Counted from the stretch's first letter, positions 25,615 through 34,044 are shown. The stretch is 64,000 nt of DNA from DASRDR01 sp963812945 [NCBI: uncultured Candidatus Rokubacteria bacterium] (GCA_963812945.1 CAWEXD010000008.1:1054001-1118000); one strand, 5' to 3'. The notes: a model not told the origin generated them from the sequence alone. Numbers and translations are program-made.

Positions 25615-26646
25615 TCAGCCGGCGCCCAGCTCCTTCCGGACGAGGCGCGTGCCCGCGGCGAGCGCCCGGATCTTGCCGTTGCACATGTAGCGTGGGCTCC
25701 ACCCGAAGCCGCAGTCGGGGTTGACGTAGAGCTTCTCGGCCGGCCAGACCTTGAGGACCCGGCGGATCCGATCGGCGACCTCCTCGGGCGTCTCGGGATG
25801 GAAGCCCTTGACGTCGATGACCCCGGCGCCGAGCTCGCGCCCCTCGCGGGCGTACTGGCTGACGAAGTCGAGCTCCGCCATCTCGCGCCCGGCGAACTCC
25901 AGCACGAACTGGTCGGTCCGCGCCTCGAGGAGCGCGGGAAAGTACGGCCGGTAGGTTCGGTCGAACCGGGAACGCCCGAATCGGTTCCCGAAGCAGACGT
26001 GGAAGGCGAGCTTGGCCCGGACCCCGTCGGTCGCCAGGTTGAAGAGCCGCGCCATCTCCTGGCCGCTCACGTGGCCGCGGGCCGGCTCGTCGATCTGGAT
26101 GAAGGTGGCCCCGGCGTCCACGAGCCCCCGGAGCTCCTGGTTGATGACCTCCGCGAAGCGCTCGGCCACCTCGACGACGCCCTTGTACACGGCGCCGGGA
26201 TGGATGCGTGAGCCGAACGTGAGCGGCCCGGCGCAGGTGGCCTTGATCGCGTGGCTCGTGTTGGCCTTGAGATACGCGAACTCCTTGATGATGCCGAGCC
26301 CGCCGTCCGGGGTCTCGATCCGACCGACCGCCTCGTAGCGGGTCTGCTGGTCGTAGCCCCACGGGCCGACCTTCCGGCGCACCGGGATCGCGCGGATCCC
26401 CTGGATGATCGCGTAGTAGGAATCGACGTAGCCGTCCAGCCGCCGGACCTCCCCGTCGGTGATCACATCGACTCCGGCGCGCTCCATGTCGCGGATCGCC
26501 GTGTCGGCGGCGTCGTCCAGCATCTCGTCGAGATCGGCGGGCCCCATCTCGCCGGCTTCCCAGGCCTTGACGCCGAGGTGCCACCAGGCGGCGCGCCCGT
26601 GGGAGCCGACGACGGTGGAGGGGATCAGCGGGAGTTTCCCGGCCAT
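25615..26646 (-). CDS. Single-domain MetE-like (cobalamin-independent methionine synthase C-terminal type) protein
   Basis: A 343-residue barrel related to the catalytic half of MetE. It begins LIPSTVVGSHGR, has DVITDGEVRR and FIQIDEPA, and carries the zinc-ligand pattern of the family: His and Cys in FHVCFGNRF, then Cys in VNPDCGFGWSPRY. Without the N-terminal MetE half it belongs to the group of short MetE relatives, some of which use methylcobamide proteins or other thiols rather than methyltetrahydrofolate-glutamate and homocysteine. The real methyl donor and acceptor are unknown. ATG 26646 has AGGAGA a few bases upstream. It sits between the nitrile hydratase operon and the dehydrogenase pair. 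Confidence 0.82.
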   Translation of the reverse strand: MAGKLPLIPSTVVGSHGRAAWWHLGVKAWEAGEMGPADLDEMLDDAADTAIRDMERAGVDVITDGEVRRLDGYVDSYYAIIQGIRAIPVRRKVGPWGYDQQTRYEAVGRIETPDGGLGIIKEFAYLKANTSHAIKATCAGPLTFGSRIHPGAVYKGVVEVAERFAEVINQELRGLVDAGATFIQIDEPARGHVSGQEMARLFNLATDGVRAKLAFHVCFGNRFGRSRFDRTYRPYFPALLEARTDQFVLEFAGREMAELDFVSQYAREGRELGAGVIDVKGFHPETPEEVADRIRRVLKVWPAEKLYVNPDCGFGWSPRYMCNGKIRALAAGTRLVRKELGAG

Positions 26647-26811
26647 CGTTCAGATCTCCTCTGGGTCCACGGGGTCGAGTCGGCCCGCGGCTCCGCGGGC
26701 CTGGCGTCGATGATCGCGCCGGCCGCGCCAGCACACAAGGGCTCCTGGCGATGGGCGATCCGGTCTCAACGCTTCGCGCATGGTGACGACGAGCCCGGCT
26801 CGGACCGCGCG

Positions 26812-27666
26812 TCAGAAGACGTCGTCGCGCTCGCCGAACTCGAACTGGAAGGTTGTCTCCTCGACCTCTTCCGGCTCGATCAGGGCTCGTCGGGCGAGGA
26901 CGCTCTCGAGCGCGGCGAGCCAGGCCTCGTAGTACTCGAACCGTCCGCCACGGGCCTCGACGGCGGCGATCTCGGCGATCAGCGCCGCGCGGAACTCCTC
27001 CCAGTCGAATGCGCCCCGGTCGTGGAGCGCGACCGCCATCCCGAAGGCCCGACCCTGCCAGGGGGCCTCGAAGACCAGCTCCCCGTTCCGTCGCGGGAGC
27101 GCCACCGGCCCTGCCATGCCGGCAATGGCCCGGGCGATCGCGTGGCCGGCGGGATCCCCCGGGCAGGCACGGACGTCATGGCCGTTAACGTCCGCCCGAT
27201 TGGTCCACCGCCGGGGGCGCGCGTCCTCCACCGGCTGACCGTCCGGGCGCGACTGCCAGGTCGACGCGGTAAATTGCCAGGGCGCCAGCGCTGCGGGGGC
27301 CGGGAGCGGTGCGTCCGCCTCGAGCATGCGCTCGACGTGATCGTACAGCGCGAGCACGAGCGCCTCGGAGTTGACCGACTGGAACCACTGGGCCTGGCCG
27401 TCGAAGAGGAGAAGGACGACGTTGGCGAGGGCGCACGGGCCCAGGCACCCGCCGATGGTGAGGTGCACCACGTTGCGGAGCCGTCGCCGCTCCCACTCGC
27501 GGTGATAGAGGTCGGCCGGGACGGGCGCAAAGCCGTCCTCGGTCCTCCCACAGCAACAGCCACTGGCGCAGACGAAGAGCTGGCCACGGAACCGGGCGAC
27601 GTTGACGGGCCGCCCGTCGGCCCGCTGGACGAGGTTGCGGTGGCGACCGTAGCGGGCAGCGCACAC
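26812..27666 (-). CDS. Nitrile hydratase activator fused to an N-terminal cysteine-rich ferredoxin-like domain
   Basis: A 284-residue two-part protein. The C-terminal part (about residues 165-284) is the nitrile hydratase accessory/activator domain (P14K/NhlE type), recognisable from [50 protein letters not shown] and a C-terminal [11 protein letters not shown]. The N-terminal part (about 20-125) looks like a thioredoxin-fold 2Fe-2S ferredoxin: [15 protein letters not shown] (Cys33, 37, 38, 39) and [15 protein letters not shown] (Cys74, 78). The activator normally brings cobalt into the alpha subunit by subunit swapping; a fused metal- or cluster-binding domain could aid cobalt handling or cysteine oxidation (inference). 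The start is GTG 27666; a repeat-filled spacer separates it from the alpha-subunit gene. Confidence 0.8.
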   Translation of the reverse strand: MCAARYGRHRNLVQRADGRPVNVARFRGQLFVCASGCCCGRTEDGFAPVPADLYHREWERRRLRNVVHLTIGGCLGPCALANVVLLLFDGQAQWFQSVNSEALVLALYDHVERMLEADAPLPAPAALAPWQFTASTWQSRPDGQPVEDARPRRWTNRADVNGHDVRACPGDPAGHAIARAIAGMAGPVALPRRNGELVFEAPWQGRAFGMAVALHDRGAFDWEEFRAALIAEIAAVEARGGRFEYYEAWLAALESVLARRALIEPEEVEETTFQFEFGERDDVF

Positions 27667-27695
27667 TACGGTACCCTCGGTCCGCGGGAGTTGAT

Positions 27696-27758
27696 CGGAC
27701 GGCCTTCGGACGGCGTTCGGACGGCCTTCGGCCTGTGGCGGCCTGTGGCGGCCTGTGG
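27696..27758. repeat. Two adjacent short tandem repeats filling the spacer of the nitrile hydratase operon
   Basis: Three 11-base units (CGGACGGCCTT, with one base changed in the middle unit) occupy 27696-27728 and run directly into three exact 10-base units (CGGCCTGTGG) at 27729-27758. The block ends two bases before the alpha-subunit stop codon (27763-27761 on the minus strand). Unit lengths of 11 and 10 are not multiples of three, in keeping with a non-coding spacer. Copy number could vary by slippage. Confidence 0.9.
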
Positions 27759-27760
27759 GC

Positions 27761-28354
27761 TCACGCCGGGGCCTTCACCTCGGCGACCCCGATCAGGGCA
27801 TCACGGGTGATGAGAGATGTCAGCTCGGTCTCGTCGAAGGTCTCCGTCCCGGGGGGGCGCTCGGGCAGGACCATGTACCGCAGCTCCGCGCTCGAGTCCC
27901 AGATCCGGATCTCCCGGCCTTCCGGGATGTCGAGCCCGAACTCCTCCCGAAGCAGGAGCCGCGGCTCGCGCACGGCGCGGGAGCGGTAGGGAGGCGACTT
28001 GTACCAGGTCGGGGAGAGGCCGAGGACGTCCCACGGGTAGCAGGAGCAGAGGGTGCAGACGACCAGGTTGTGGATGGTGGGGGTGTTCTCGACCACGCGA
28101 AGAAGGCCGTAGTCGAGGCCGAAGGCGGCCAGGGCCGCCTTGCTGTCCTCGAGGAGAAGGCGCCGGTAGCCGGGATCGGTCCAGGCCCGGGCGACCGCCC
28201 GGGCGCCGATCATCGGGCCGGTGTCGTCCGCGTAGCGCTGGATCACCCGGTCGACCGCGTCCGGGGCCAGGAGGCCCTTCTCGAGGAGCAGAGACTCCAA
28301 CGCCCGCACGCGGGAGACGACGTAGGGGTCGACGGTCGGGTGGTTCTTGCCCAC
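27761..28354 (-). CDS. nthA: Nitrile hydratase alpha subunit, cobalt type
   Basis: A 197-residue alpha subunit of nitrile hydratase, which turns nitriles into amides. The metal-binding claw is VCTLCSC: Cys100, Cys103, Ser104 and Cys105, where two cysteines are normally oxidised to sulfinic and sulfenic acids. The Thr after the first Cys marks the cobalt type (iron enzymes have Ser). The following YPWDVLGL and [12 protein letters not shown] are family hallmarks. It lies 3 bases after the beta-subunit gene and before the activator gene, giving the beta-alpha-activator order typical of many cobalt enzymes. No amidase gene or NhlF cobalt transporter is next to it, so the amide may be handled elsewhere. 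Cytoplasmic. Confidence 0.95.
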   Translation of the reverse strand: MGKNHPTVDPYVVSRVRALESLLLEKGLLAPDAVDRVIQRYADDTGPMIGARAVARAWTDPGYRRLLLEDSKAALAAFGLDYGLLRVVENTPTIHNLVVCTLCSCYPWDVLGLSPTWYKSPPYRSRAVREPRLLLREEFGLDIPEGREIRIWDSSAELRYMVLPERPPGTETFDETELTSLITRDALIGVAEVKAPA

Positions 28355-28357
28355 GCG

Positions 28358-29038
28358 CTATCCTCCAAGTTCCAGGTAGCTCTCCCAGAGATCGATGTAG
28401 ACGGGCGCCCGCGGCTCGGCCGCCTCCGCCCAGAGCTCGCCGGACTCGAAACGCACGCTGTAGAGGGGCTGCGGCGCCTCGCCGAGGCCGTGGGCGTGAG
28501 TGTCCGGAAAGACGTGGACACCGTGGTAACGGTGGATCACGCCGCGCTTGCCCCGCGCGTAGCGCGGCAGCCGCGTGTGGCCGCGCGGGTGGAAGGCGCG
28601 GGTGACGATCCGGTCGCCGGCCGCGAAGCGCGGCGGCGTCGTCTCTTCCCGGGTCGGCGGCCAGCGTTCTCCGCCTCGTGGAGCCGGCGGCGTTGACGGC
28701 GAGCTCTCCAGTCCGGCCGTCGCAGGCGCCGTCGGGTGGTCGGCGAAGAAGCGTGCCCGGTCCGTGAGCTGGACTGGGTCGACGACGCCCTTCTCGACCA
28801 GCAGGCGGGTGATGCTGTCAAGCCACCGCTCGAAGTACGTCAAGGCCAGGTACTGGCTCGGCGGCATCCGCTCGATGCCGTGGCGGAACTCGTCGATGTT
28901 GAAGAGCCCGGTCCGGCGCCCTGCGAGAAATATCGCGACGACGGCCGCCTCCCAGTCGGCGTCGAAGCGCCCTTCGTGGTCGTCCCGCTCGACCGTCCCG
29001 AAGCCGTGCATGCCGCCGAGATCGTGGATCCCGTCCAC
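28358..29038 (-). CDS. nthB: Nitrile hydratase beta subunit
   Basis: A 226-residue beta subunit. It begins with the family N-terminus DGIHDLGGMHGFG, followed by DADWEAAVVAIFLAGR and MPPSQYLALTYFERWLDSIT. The C-terminal barrel shows FAAGDRIVTRAFHPRGHTR, LPRYARGKRGVIHRYHGVHV and SVRFESGELW. The normal N-terminus Met-Asp-Gly-Ile is reproduced if translation begins at GTG 29038, with GGGAAGG upstream; a reading from an ATG at 29104 would add 22 unrelated residues. It is the first gene of the operon. A 16-base perfect palindrome lies about 170 bases upstream. Confidence 0.93.
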   Translation of the reverse strand: MDGIHDLGGMHGFGTVERDDHEGRFDADWEAAVVAIFLAGRRTGLFNIDEFRHGIERMPPSQYLALTYFERWLDSITRLLVEKGVVDPVQLTDRARFFADHPTAPATAGLESSPSTPPAPRGGERWPPTREETTPPRFAAGDRIVTRAFHPRGHTRLPRYARGKRGVIHRYHGVHVFPDTHAHGLGEAPQPLYSVRFESGELWAEAAEPRAPVYIDLWESYLELGG

Positions 29039-29209
29039 AGGGCCCTTCCCCCGCCCGTCCAGGGGGAACGAGCGGCTACGGACGCTTGTCTTCGCGGGCA
29101 TCATCGAGCGGGAGCGTGGTGGCGGTCAAGCCGCCTTCCTGACCAGCTCTCCCGCGTTACCGAAGGCGCACCTCACTCGCTCGCGACTCAGCGCCGCCTG
29201 ACCTGTATC

Positions 29210-29225
29210 GAAAGCTCGAGCTTTC
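29210..29225. promoter_or_regulatory. Perfect 16-bp palindrome upstream of the nitrile hydratase operon
   Basis: GAAAGCTCGAGCTTTC reads the same on both strands. It lies in the 286-base space between the nitrile hydratase beta start (29038) and the leftover OppF tail (from 29325). It could be an operator for a dimeric regulator. With no loop it is unlikely to act as a terminator. No other perfect palindrome of this length was noticed in intergenic DNA here. Confidence 0.4.
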
Positions 29226-29324
29226 AGACGAGTCCATCTCGATCTTCGCGGGGCGCGAGGTTCTCCACGGGTCGTGACGCGGATCCTGCGGGACCCGCCT
29301 GGCCTCCGATCTTCGGCCCGACCG

Positions 29325-29492
29325 TCATCCCGCGCGGGCTGGGGCGTCGCCGGCGCCGATGCCGTCGAGCAGGAGCTCCTCGGCCCGGTGGCATCGGGCG
29401 AGGTGACCCGGCGCGAGGAGTCGGAGCGCGGGGGGCTCCGTCCGGCAGACCTCCACCGCGAAGGGGCAGCGCGGATGCGACGGGGGCTCGTC
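29325..29492 (-). pseudogene. Leftover C-terminal tail of a second OppF/DppF-type ATPase gene
   Basis: Starting inside the stop codon of the intact OppF-type gene, an open frame of 55 residues ends at TGA 29327-29325. It contains [19 protein letters not shown] and [18 protein letters not shown], which closely match the last part of the intact protein ([37 protein letters not shown]). The piece has no start codon and no ATPase motifs. It is the 3' end of a paralogous or replaced ATPase gene. Confidence 0.85.
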
Positions 29493-30570
29493 ACCCCGTA
29501 GCACTCGGGCTGCCGCCCAGCCCGACCCCCGGCAGCATCAGCTCGTCCGCGCGATGGCAGCGCGCGAGGTGGCCCGGGGCGACCTCGCGGAGCGCCGGCG
29601 GTTCGGTCCGGCACACGTCCACCACGTGCGGGCAGCGCGGGTGGAAGTAGCAGCCGGCGGGCGGGTTGGCCGGACTCGGGACGTCACCGTCGAGCGCCGT
29701 GCCCCCGCTGGCTACCCGAGGGTCGGGCACCGGGACGGCCCGCATGAGGGCCGCCGTATACGGGTGGCGGGGCCGAGAGAAGATTGCCGCGGCGGTCGCG
29801 GTCTCCACGAGCTGGCCAACGTACATCACCGCCACACGGTCGCTGATGTGCTTGACCACGGACAGGTCGTGGGCCACGAAGAGGTAGGTGAGCCCGAGGC
29901 GCCGCTGGAGGTCAAGGAGGAGGTTCAGCACCTGGGCCTGCACGGACACGTCGAGAGCCGAGACTGGCTCGTCGGCCACGACGAGCCGGGGCGAGGTGGC
30001 GAGCGCGCGGGCGATCCCGATGCGCTGGCGCTGGCCGCCGCTGAACGCGTGCGGATAGCGGTGGAGGTATTCGGGTCGGAGCCCGACCAGTCGGAGCAGC
30101 TCGGCGACCCGCTCGGCGCGCGCCCGGCGGTTCCGGAGCCCGTGGACCAGGAGCGGCTCACCCACGTTGTCAAGGAGCGTCATCCGCGGATTGAGCGAAC
30201 CGAAGGGGTCCTGGAAGATCATCTGCATGTCGGCCCGGAGCGGGCGGAGCGCCTCCCGCGACAAGGGCGCCAGGTCGACGACGCCGCCGCCTCGCGTGGC
30301 AAAGAGGATCTCCCCGCTGGTCGGCGCCACAGCGCGGAGGATGCAGCGGGCGGTCGTCGTCTTGCCGCAGCCGCTCTCGCCGACGAGCCCAAGGGTCTCC
30401 CCCTCGCGGATCACGAAGCTCACGTCGTCGACCGCCCGGACGTGGCCGACTACCCGGCGCCCGAACCCGCGCCGGATCGGGAAGAACTTCGCGAGCCGGC
30501 GCACCTCGAGGAGCGGCCGGTCCGGCGAGGGCCCCCGGGCCGACGCCAAGGGTGCGTCCGCCGAACTCAC
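29491..30570 (-). CDS. Oligopeptide ABC transporter ATPase, OppF/DppF type
   Basis: A 359-residue ATPase subunit of a peptide-class importer. It has an N-terminal extension, then Walker [11 protein letters not shown]-loop [15 protein letters not shown], signature [16 protein letters not shown], Walker [13 protein letters not shown] and H-loop LFVAHDLSV. The C-terminal oligopeptide-ATPase extension carries a cysteine pattern ([20 protein letters not shown], then ARCHRA), which in relatives can bind an iron-sulfur cluster. The start is GTG 30570, 31 bases after the DppD-type gene. A paralogous tail lies directly after its stop, a sign of past recombination. Confidence 0.92.
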   Translation of the reverse strand: MSSADAPLASARGPSPDRPLLEVRRLAKFFPIRRGFGRRVVGHVRAVDDVSFVIREGETLGLVGESGCGKTTTARCILRAVAPTSGEILFATRGGGVVDLAPLSREALRPLRADMQMIFQDPFGSLNPRMTLLDNVGEPLLVHGLRNRRARAERVAELLRLVGLRPEYLHRYPHAFSGGQRQRIGIARALATSPRLVVADEPVSALDVSVQAQVLNLLLDLQRRLGLTYLFVAHDLSVVKHISDRVAVMYVGQLVETATAAAIFSRPRHPYTAALMRAVPVPDPRVASGGTALDGDVPSPANPPAGCYFHPRCPHVVDVCRTEPPALREVAPGHLARCHRADELMLPGVGLGGSPSATG

Positions 30571-30601
30571 GGCTCCACCTTCGGATCAGTAGCGGTCCCG
30601 C

Positions 30602-31744
30602 TCACTGCGGCTCCTCCACATCGTGATACAGGAAGCAGCTGGCCGTCTGGTGGGGGCCGACCGCCTGGAGGCTCGGGATCCGCCGCGCGCAGACGTCGGG
30701 CAGCACCTCGGCGCAGCGCGGGTGGAACGGGCACCCCGAGGGCCGGGCGAACGGATGCGGGATCGAGCCCTGGATCGTGGGCAGCGCCACGCCCGGGGCG
30801 GCGGTCAGGCTCGGGATCGAGCGCAGCAAAGCGCGTGTGTATGGGTGCTTCGGCGCGTGGAAGATCGCGTCCACCGGCCCCTGTTCGGCGACACGGCCGA
30901 GGTACATGACCACGACCTGCTGGGCCATCTGCGCGATCACCCCCAGGTCGTGGGTGATGAAGACGATCGCGGTGCGGTACTTCCGCTGTAGCTCGCGGAG
31001 CAGGTTCAGGATCTGGGCCTGCGTCGTCACGTCGATCGCCGTCGTCGGCTCGTCGGCGATGAGCAGCCGGGGCTTGCAGGAGAGCGCCATGGCGATCATG
31101 GCCCGCTGGCGGAGACCCCCCGAGAGTTGCCACGAGTAGGCGTCGATGCGCTCCTGGGGCATGGCGATGCCGACATCGCGGAACAGCTCGACCGTCATCC
31201 GCCGGGCTTCGCCCCGGGTCACCCGCGGGCCCTCGGGCCGCCACTCCTTCTGGTGGAGCAGGATGGCCTCGACGATCTGCGCGCCCACCGTGTGGACCGG
31301 GCTGAACGCGGCCATCGGCTCCTGAGGGATCAGGGCGATCTCGGCGCCGCGGATCGCCCGCATCGCCGGGCCCCGGGGCGGGAGGCGGGCGAGATCGACG
31401 ACGGCGCCGTCACCCGCGGGCGCAGCCGGCGCTCCACCCCCCGGAGCCATCGTCTCGCCAGGGCGGCGGCTTCCGCCGCGAAAGAGGATCTCGCCGGCCA
31501 CGATCCGTCCCGGCGGGTCGACGATCTGCAGGACGGCGCGCATCGTGACGCTCTTGCCGCAGCCGCTTTCCCCCACGATGCCGAGCACCTGACCGGGGTG
31601 GACGTCGAAGCTGACGCCGTCCACCGCCCGGACGACACCCTCGTCGAGGGGGAAGTGGACCTTGAGCCCGCGGACCGCGAGGAGCGGGCCGTCCACGGCG
31701 GCCGGGGCGACCGGCGCGTCAGCGGGCGTGGGGGTCGGCCGCAT
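30602..31744 (-). CDS. Oligopeptide ABC transporter ATPase, OppD/DppD type
   Basis: A 380-residue ATPase: Walker A GESGCGKSV, Q-loop EIALIPQEPMAAFSPV, signature LSGGLRQRAMIAMALS, Walker B LLIADEPTTAID, H-loop VFITHDLGV and the C-terminal extension with GCPFHPRCAEVLPDVCARR. Residues about 90-115 hold an insert (RGGSRRPGETMAPGGGAP) not common in the family. The start ATG 31744 lies inside the leftover tail of an older permease gene, in another frame, so the current start region was inherited from that junction. It pairs with the OppF-type ATPase downstream. Confidence 0.92.
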   Translation of the reverse strand: MRPTPTPADAPVAPAAVDGPLLAVRGLKVHFPLDEGVVRAVDGVSFDVHPGQVLGIVGESGCGKSVTMRAVLQIVDPPGRIVAGEILFRGGSRRPGETMAPGGGAPAAPAGDGAVVDLARLPPRGPAMRAIRGAEIALIPQEPMAAFSPVHTVGAQIVEAILLHQKEWRPEGPRVTRGEARRMTVELFRDVGIAMPQERIDAYSWQLSGGLRQRAMIAMALSCKPRLLIADEPTTAIDVTTQAQILNLLRELQRKYRTAIVFITHDLGVIAQMAQQVVVMYLGRVAEQGPVDAIFHAPKHPYTRALLRSIPSLTAAPGVALPTIQGSIPHPFARPSGCPFHPRCAEVLPDVCARRIPSLQAVGPHQTASCFLYHDVEEPQ

Positions 31745-31817
31745 CGCGGAGACCGTCGCCGACGAGGTTGGACGCGAGAGCCGAGAGGATCACGACCAGG
31801 CCGGGGACCAGGAGAGA
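31719..31817 (-). pseudogene. Leftover C-terminal tail of a DppC-type permease gene
   Basis: Immediately after the stop of the intact DppC-type gene (31828), an open frame encodes LLVPGLVVILSALASNLVGD then GLRDAADPHAR and a TGA at 31721-31719. This duplicates the end of the intact permease (MFPGLVVIVAVLAFNLVGD, GLRDAADPYGH). The piece has no start of its own. It overlaps the first codons of the OppD gene in a different frame, as normal C-D gene junctions often do. It marks the 3' end of the permease gene that previously stood here. Confidence 0.85.
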
Positions 31818-31827
31818 TCCGGCCTCC

Positions 31828-32973
31828 TCAATGCCCGTACGGATCCGCCGCATCGCGCAGGCCGTCGCCGACCAGATTGAATGCCAGCACCGCGACGATC
31901 ACCACCAGCCCGGGGAACATCAGCCACGGCGCCAGCGCCACCGTCTGGATGTTCTGGGCCTCCTGCAGGAGCACGCCCCAGCTGATCGCCGGCGGCCGAA
32001 TGCCCAGACCCAGGAAGCTCAGCGAGGTTTCGCTGATGATCATGACCGGGATGGCCAGGGTGCTGGCGGCGATGATATGACTGGCAAAGGCGGGAACCAT
32101 GTGCCGCAAGATGGTGCGCAGGTGGCTGCACCCGGCCAGCTCCGCCGCCATGATGAAGTCCTCCTCCCGCAGGGACAGGAAGCGCCCGCGTATCTCACGC
32201 GCCAGCGTCGTCCAGCCGATGAACGCGAGGATGATCGTGATCGCCAGGAACACTCGCTCCGGGCGCCAGTCCTGCGGTAGGGCCGCCGTCATCATGAGCC
32301 AGATCGGGATCGTCGGCAGCGACTGCAAGAGGTCGATCACCCGCTGGATGACCATGTCCATCCATCCGCCGAAGTACCCGGAGATTCCCCCCAGGAAGAC
32401 CCCCAGGATCATGCTCAGCGCGACGGCCACCAGGCCGACCGTCATCGAGGTGCGTGTGCCGAACATCATTCGCGACCACTGGTCGCGTCCCAGACGATCG
32501 GTGCCCAGGAAATGAGGCCGCCCCTTGGATTTGGGGTCTTTGGCGTCGATCAGGTGGATGTCGGTCTCGAACAGACCCAGCACCGTGTACCTGTACCCCC
32601 GCACGAACAGAGCGATCGGGATTCGCACCGTCTGATCGGGCACCCACTCCATTTTCAGCGTGACCGGATTGCGCTTGCCGACCACGTCCGGCACCGACGG
32701 GTTGAACCCAGTACTATCGAAGAACGAGATCCGCTGCACGGGAATGAAGGCGAGAAAGGCGTCGGTCGCTTCGGGATCCTGGTTGCTGAAGAAGTCCGGC
32801 ACCAGGGCCACGGCGTAGAAGATGAGCAGGACGATCGCGCTGGCGATCGCCAGGCGGTTCTTGCGGAATCGCCACCAGATCAGCTTCCAGTTCGATGCCA
32901 CGGAGACGCGGTCCTCATCCGTCGAGGAGCGCTCCGGTGACGGCGCGTCCGCACCTTGAATCCTGTCCGCCAT
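31828..32973 (-). CDS. ABC transporter permease, DppC/OppC family (third importer)
   Basis: A 381-residue permease, about 100 residues longer than the other two DppC-type proteins here. After the first membrane segment (IASAIVLLIFYAVALVPDFF) there is a large periplasmic insert (residues about 65-160, including PVQRISFFDSTGFNPSVPDV and PDQTVRIPIALFVRGYRY) before the family signature LGTDRLGRDQWSRMMFG. Five more segments, EAA loop MAAELAGCSHLRTILRHMVP and C-terminus NLVGDGLRDAADPYGH follow. Such inserts occur in permeases paired with larger binding proteins, as here. Base composition is visibly lower in GC than in the flanking genes. ATG 32973; 8 bases after the DppB gene. Confidence 0.9.
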   Translation of the reverse strand: MADRIQGADAPSPERSSTDEDRVSVASNWKLIWWRFRKNRLAIASAIVLLIFYAVALVPDFFSNQDPEATDAFLAFIPVQRISFFDSTGFNPSVPDVVGKRNPVTLKMEWVPDQTVRIPIALFVRGYRYTVLGLFETDIHLIDAKDPKSKGRPHFLGTDRLGRDQWSRMMFGTRTSMTVGLVAVALSMILGVFLGGISGYFGGWMDMVIQRVIDLLQSLPTIPIWLMMTAALPQDWRPERVFLAITIILAFIGWTTLAREIRGRFLSLREEDFIMAAELAGCSHLRTILRHMVPAFASHIIAASTLAIPVMIISETSLSFLGLGIRPPAISWGVLLQEAQNIQTVALAPWLMFPGLVVIVAVLAFNLVGDGLRDAADPYGH

Positions 32974-32981
32974 GGGTTAGG

Positions 32982-33989
32982 CTACATCCCCTCCATCTGG
33001 ATGCGCGGATCGAACAGCGCGAGCAGGATATCCGAGATCAATGTGCCGACGATCGTGAGCATGCAGTAAATCAACAGGATGCTCCCCGCCAGGTACATGT
33101 CCTGCTGGGTGAGCGAACGCAGAAGCAGGGGGCCGATATTGGGCAAGTTCATCACGGTCGCCACGATCAGGCTGCCGGAGAACAACTGCGGCAGGTACCA
33201 GCCGACCGTGCTGATGATCGGGCTGAGCGCCAGGCGTACCGGGTACTTGATGACCAGCTTCCACTCGGGCATGCCCTTCGCGCGGGCCGTCACGACATAG
33301 GGCTTGTTCAGTTCATCGAGCAGGTTGGCGCGCATGATACGCGTCAGGCGCGCGGTGCCGGCCACGCCCAGCACGATTCCGGGCAGCCAGATGTGCTTGA
33401 GCAGATCGATGAATCGGCCCAGGCTCCACGGCGCCTGGGTATACTCCGGTGAGAACAGGCCGGTGATCATCAGGCCGAAATTGGAGAAGGCGACCCACAT
33501 CAGGATGAGCGCGAGCATGAAGTTCGGCGTGGCCACGCCGATGTAATTCAGCACTGCGAAGATGTAATCGACGGCCGTGTTCTTGTGCATGGCCGCATAG
33601 ATACCCGCCGGGATGGCCACGATCCAGGTGATGGCGAAGGCAAACAGGGCCAGCAGCACGGTGACCAGCATCCGCTCGCCGATCAGCTCCGAACTGGGCC
33701 GCTGGTATTCGAGAGAGAGACCCAAGTCCCCCCGCACGAGGCCTCTCAGCCAGAGGAGATACCGGACATAGACGGGCTGGTCCAGACCGAACTGACGCTT
33801 GAGCGCCTCGACCTGGGCCGCGTCCATGGACGAGCCGGACGAGGCCAGCATGGCCACGTAACTGGTCAGGAAATCGCCCGGGGGCGCCTGGACCAGGGCG
33901 AACACGACCACCGTGAACAAGAGCATCAGCAGGGGCAGCATCAACAGGCGTGTGATGATGAAACGAAGCATGCGCAGGGCGTCCCACAC
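32982..33989 (-). CDS. ABC transporter permease, DppB/OppB family (third importer)
   Basis: A 335-residue DppB-type permease. N-terminus MLRFIITRLLMLPLLMLLFT, periplasmic KRQFGLDQPVYVRYLLWLRG and GDLGLSLEYQRPSSELIGER, EAA loop VVTARAKGMPEWKLVIKYPV and C-terminus DILLALFDPRIQM. The membrane segments contain more Ile, Leu and Phe than the other importers here, matching the lower GC of this part. The start at 33989 gives MWDALRMLRF; the internal ATG at 33971 is an alternative. A hairpin separates it from the upstream binding-protein gene. Confidence 0.9.
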   Translation of the reverse strand: MWDALRMLRFIITRLLMLPLLMLLFTVVVFALVQAPPGDFLTSYVAMLASSGSSMDAAQVEALKRQFGLDQPVYVRYLLWLRGLVRGDLGLSLEYQRPSSELIGERMLVTVLLALFAFAITWIVAIPAGIYAAMHKNTAVDYIFAVLNYIGVATPNFMLALILMWVAFSNFGLMITGLFSPEYTQAPWSLGRFIDLLKHIWLPGIVLGVAGTARLTRIMRANLLDELNKPYVVTARAKGMPEWKLVIKYPVRLALSPIISTVGWYLPQLFSGSLIVATVMNLPNIGPLLLRSLTQQDMYLAGSILLIYCMLTIVGTLISDILLALFDPRIQMEGM

Positions 33990-33991
33990 AA

Positions 33992-34031
33992 ACAGGGAGA
34001 CGGGAGAACCGATGTCCTCCCGCCCCCCTGT
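33992..34031 (-). terminator. Two-part hairpin between binding-protein gene and permease gene (third importer)
   Basis: Outer arms ACAGGG (33992-33997) and CCCTGT (34026-34031) and inner arms CGGGAG (34001-34006) and CTCCCG (34017-34022) pair around a 10-base loop, with a 3x3 internal bulge. It fills the 55-base gap between the two genes. The position matches the hairpins of the other importers. Confidence 0.6.
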
Positions 34032-34044
34032 CGCCTGTCGGGAC

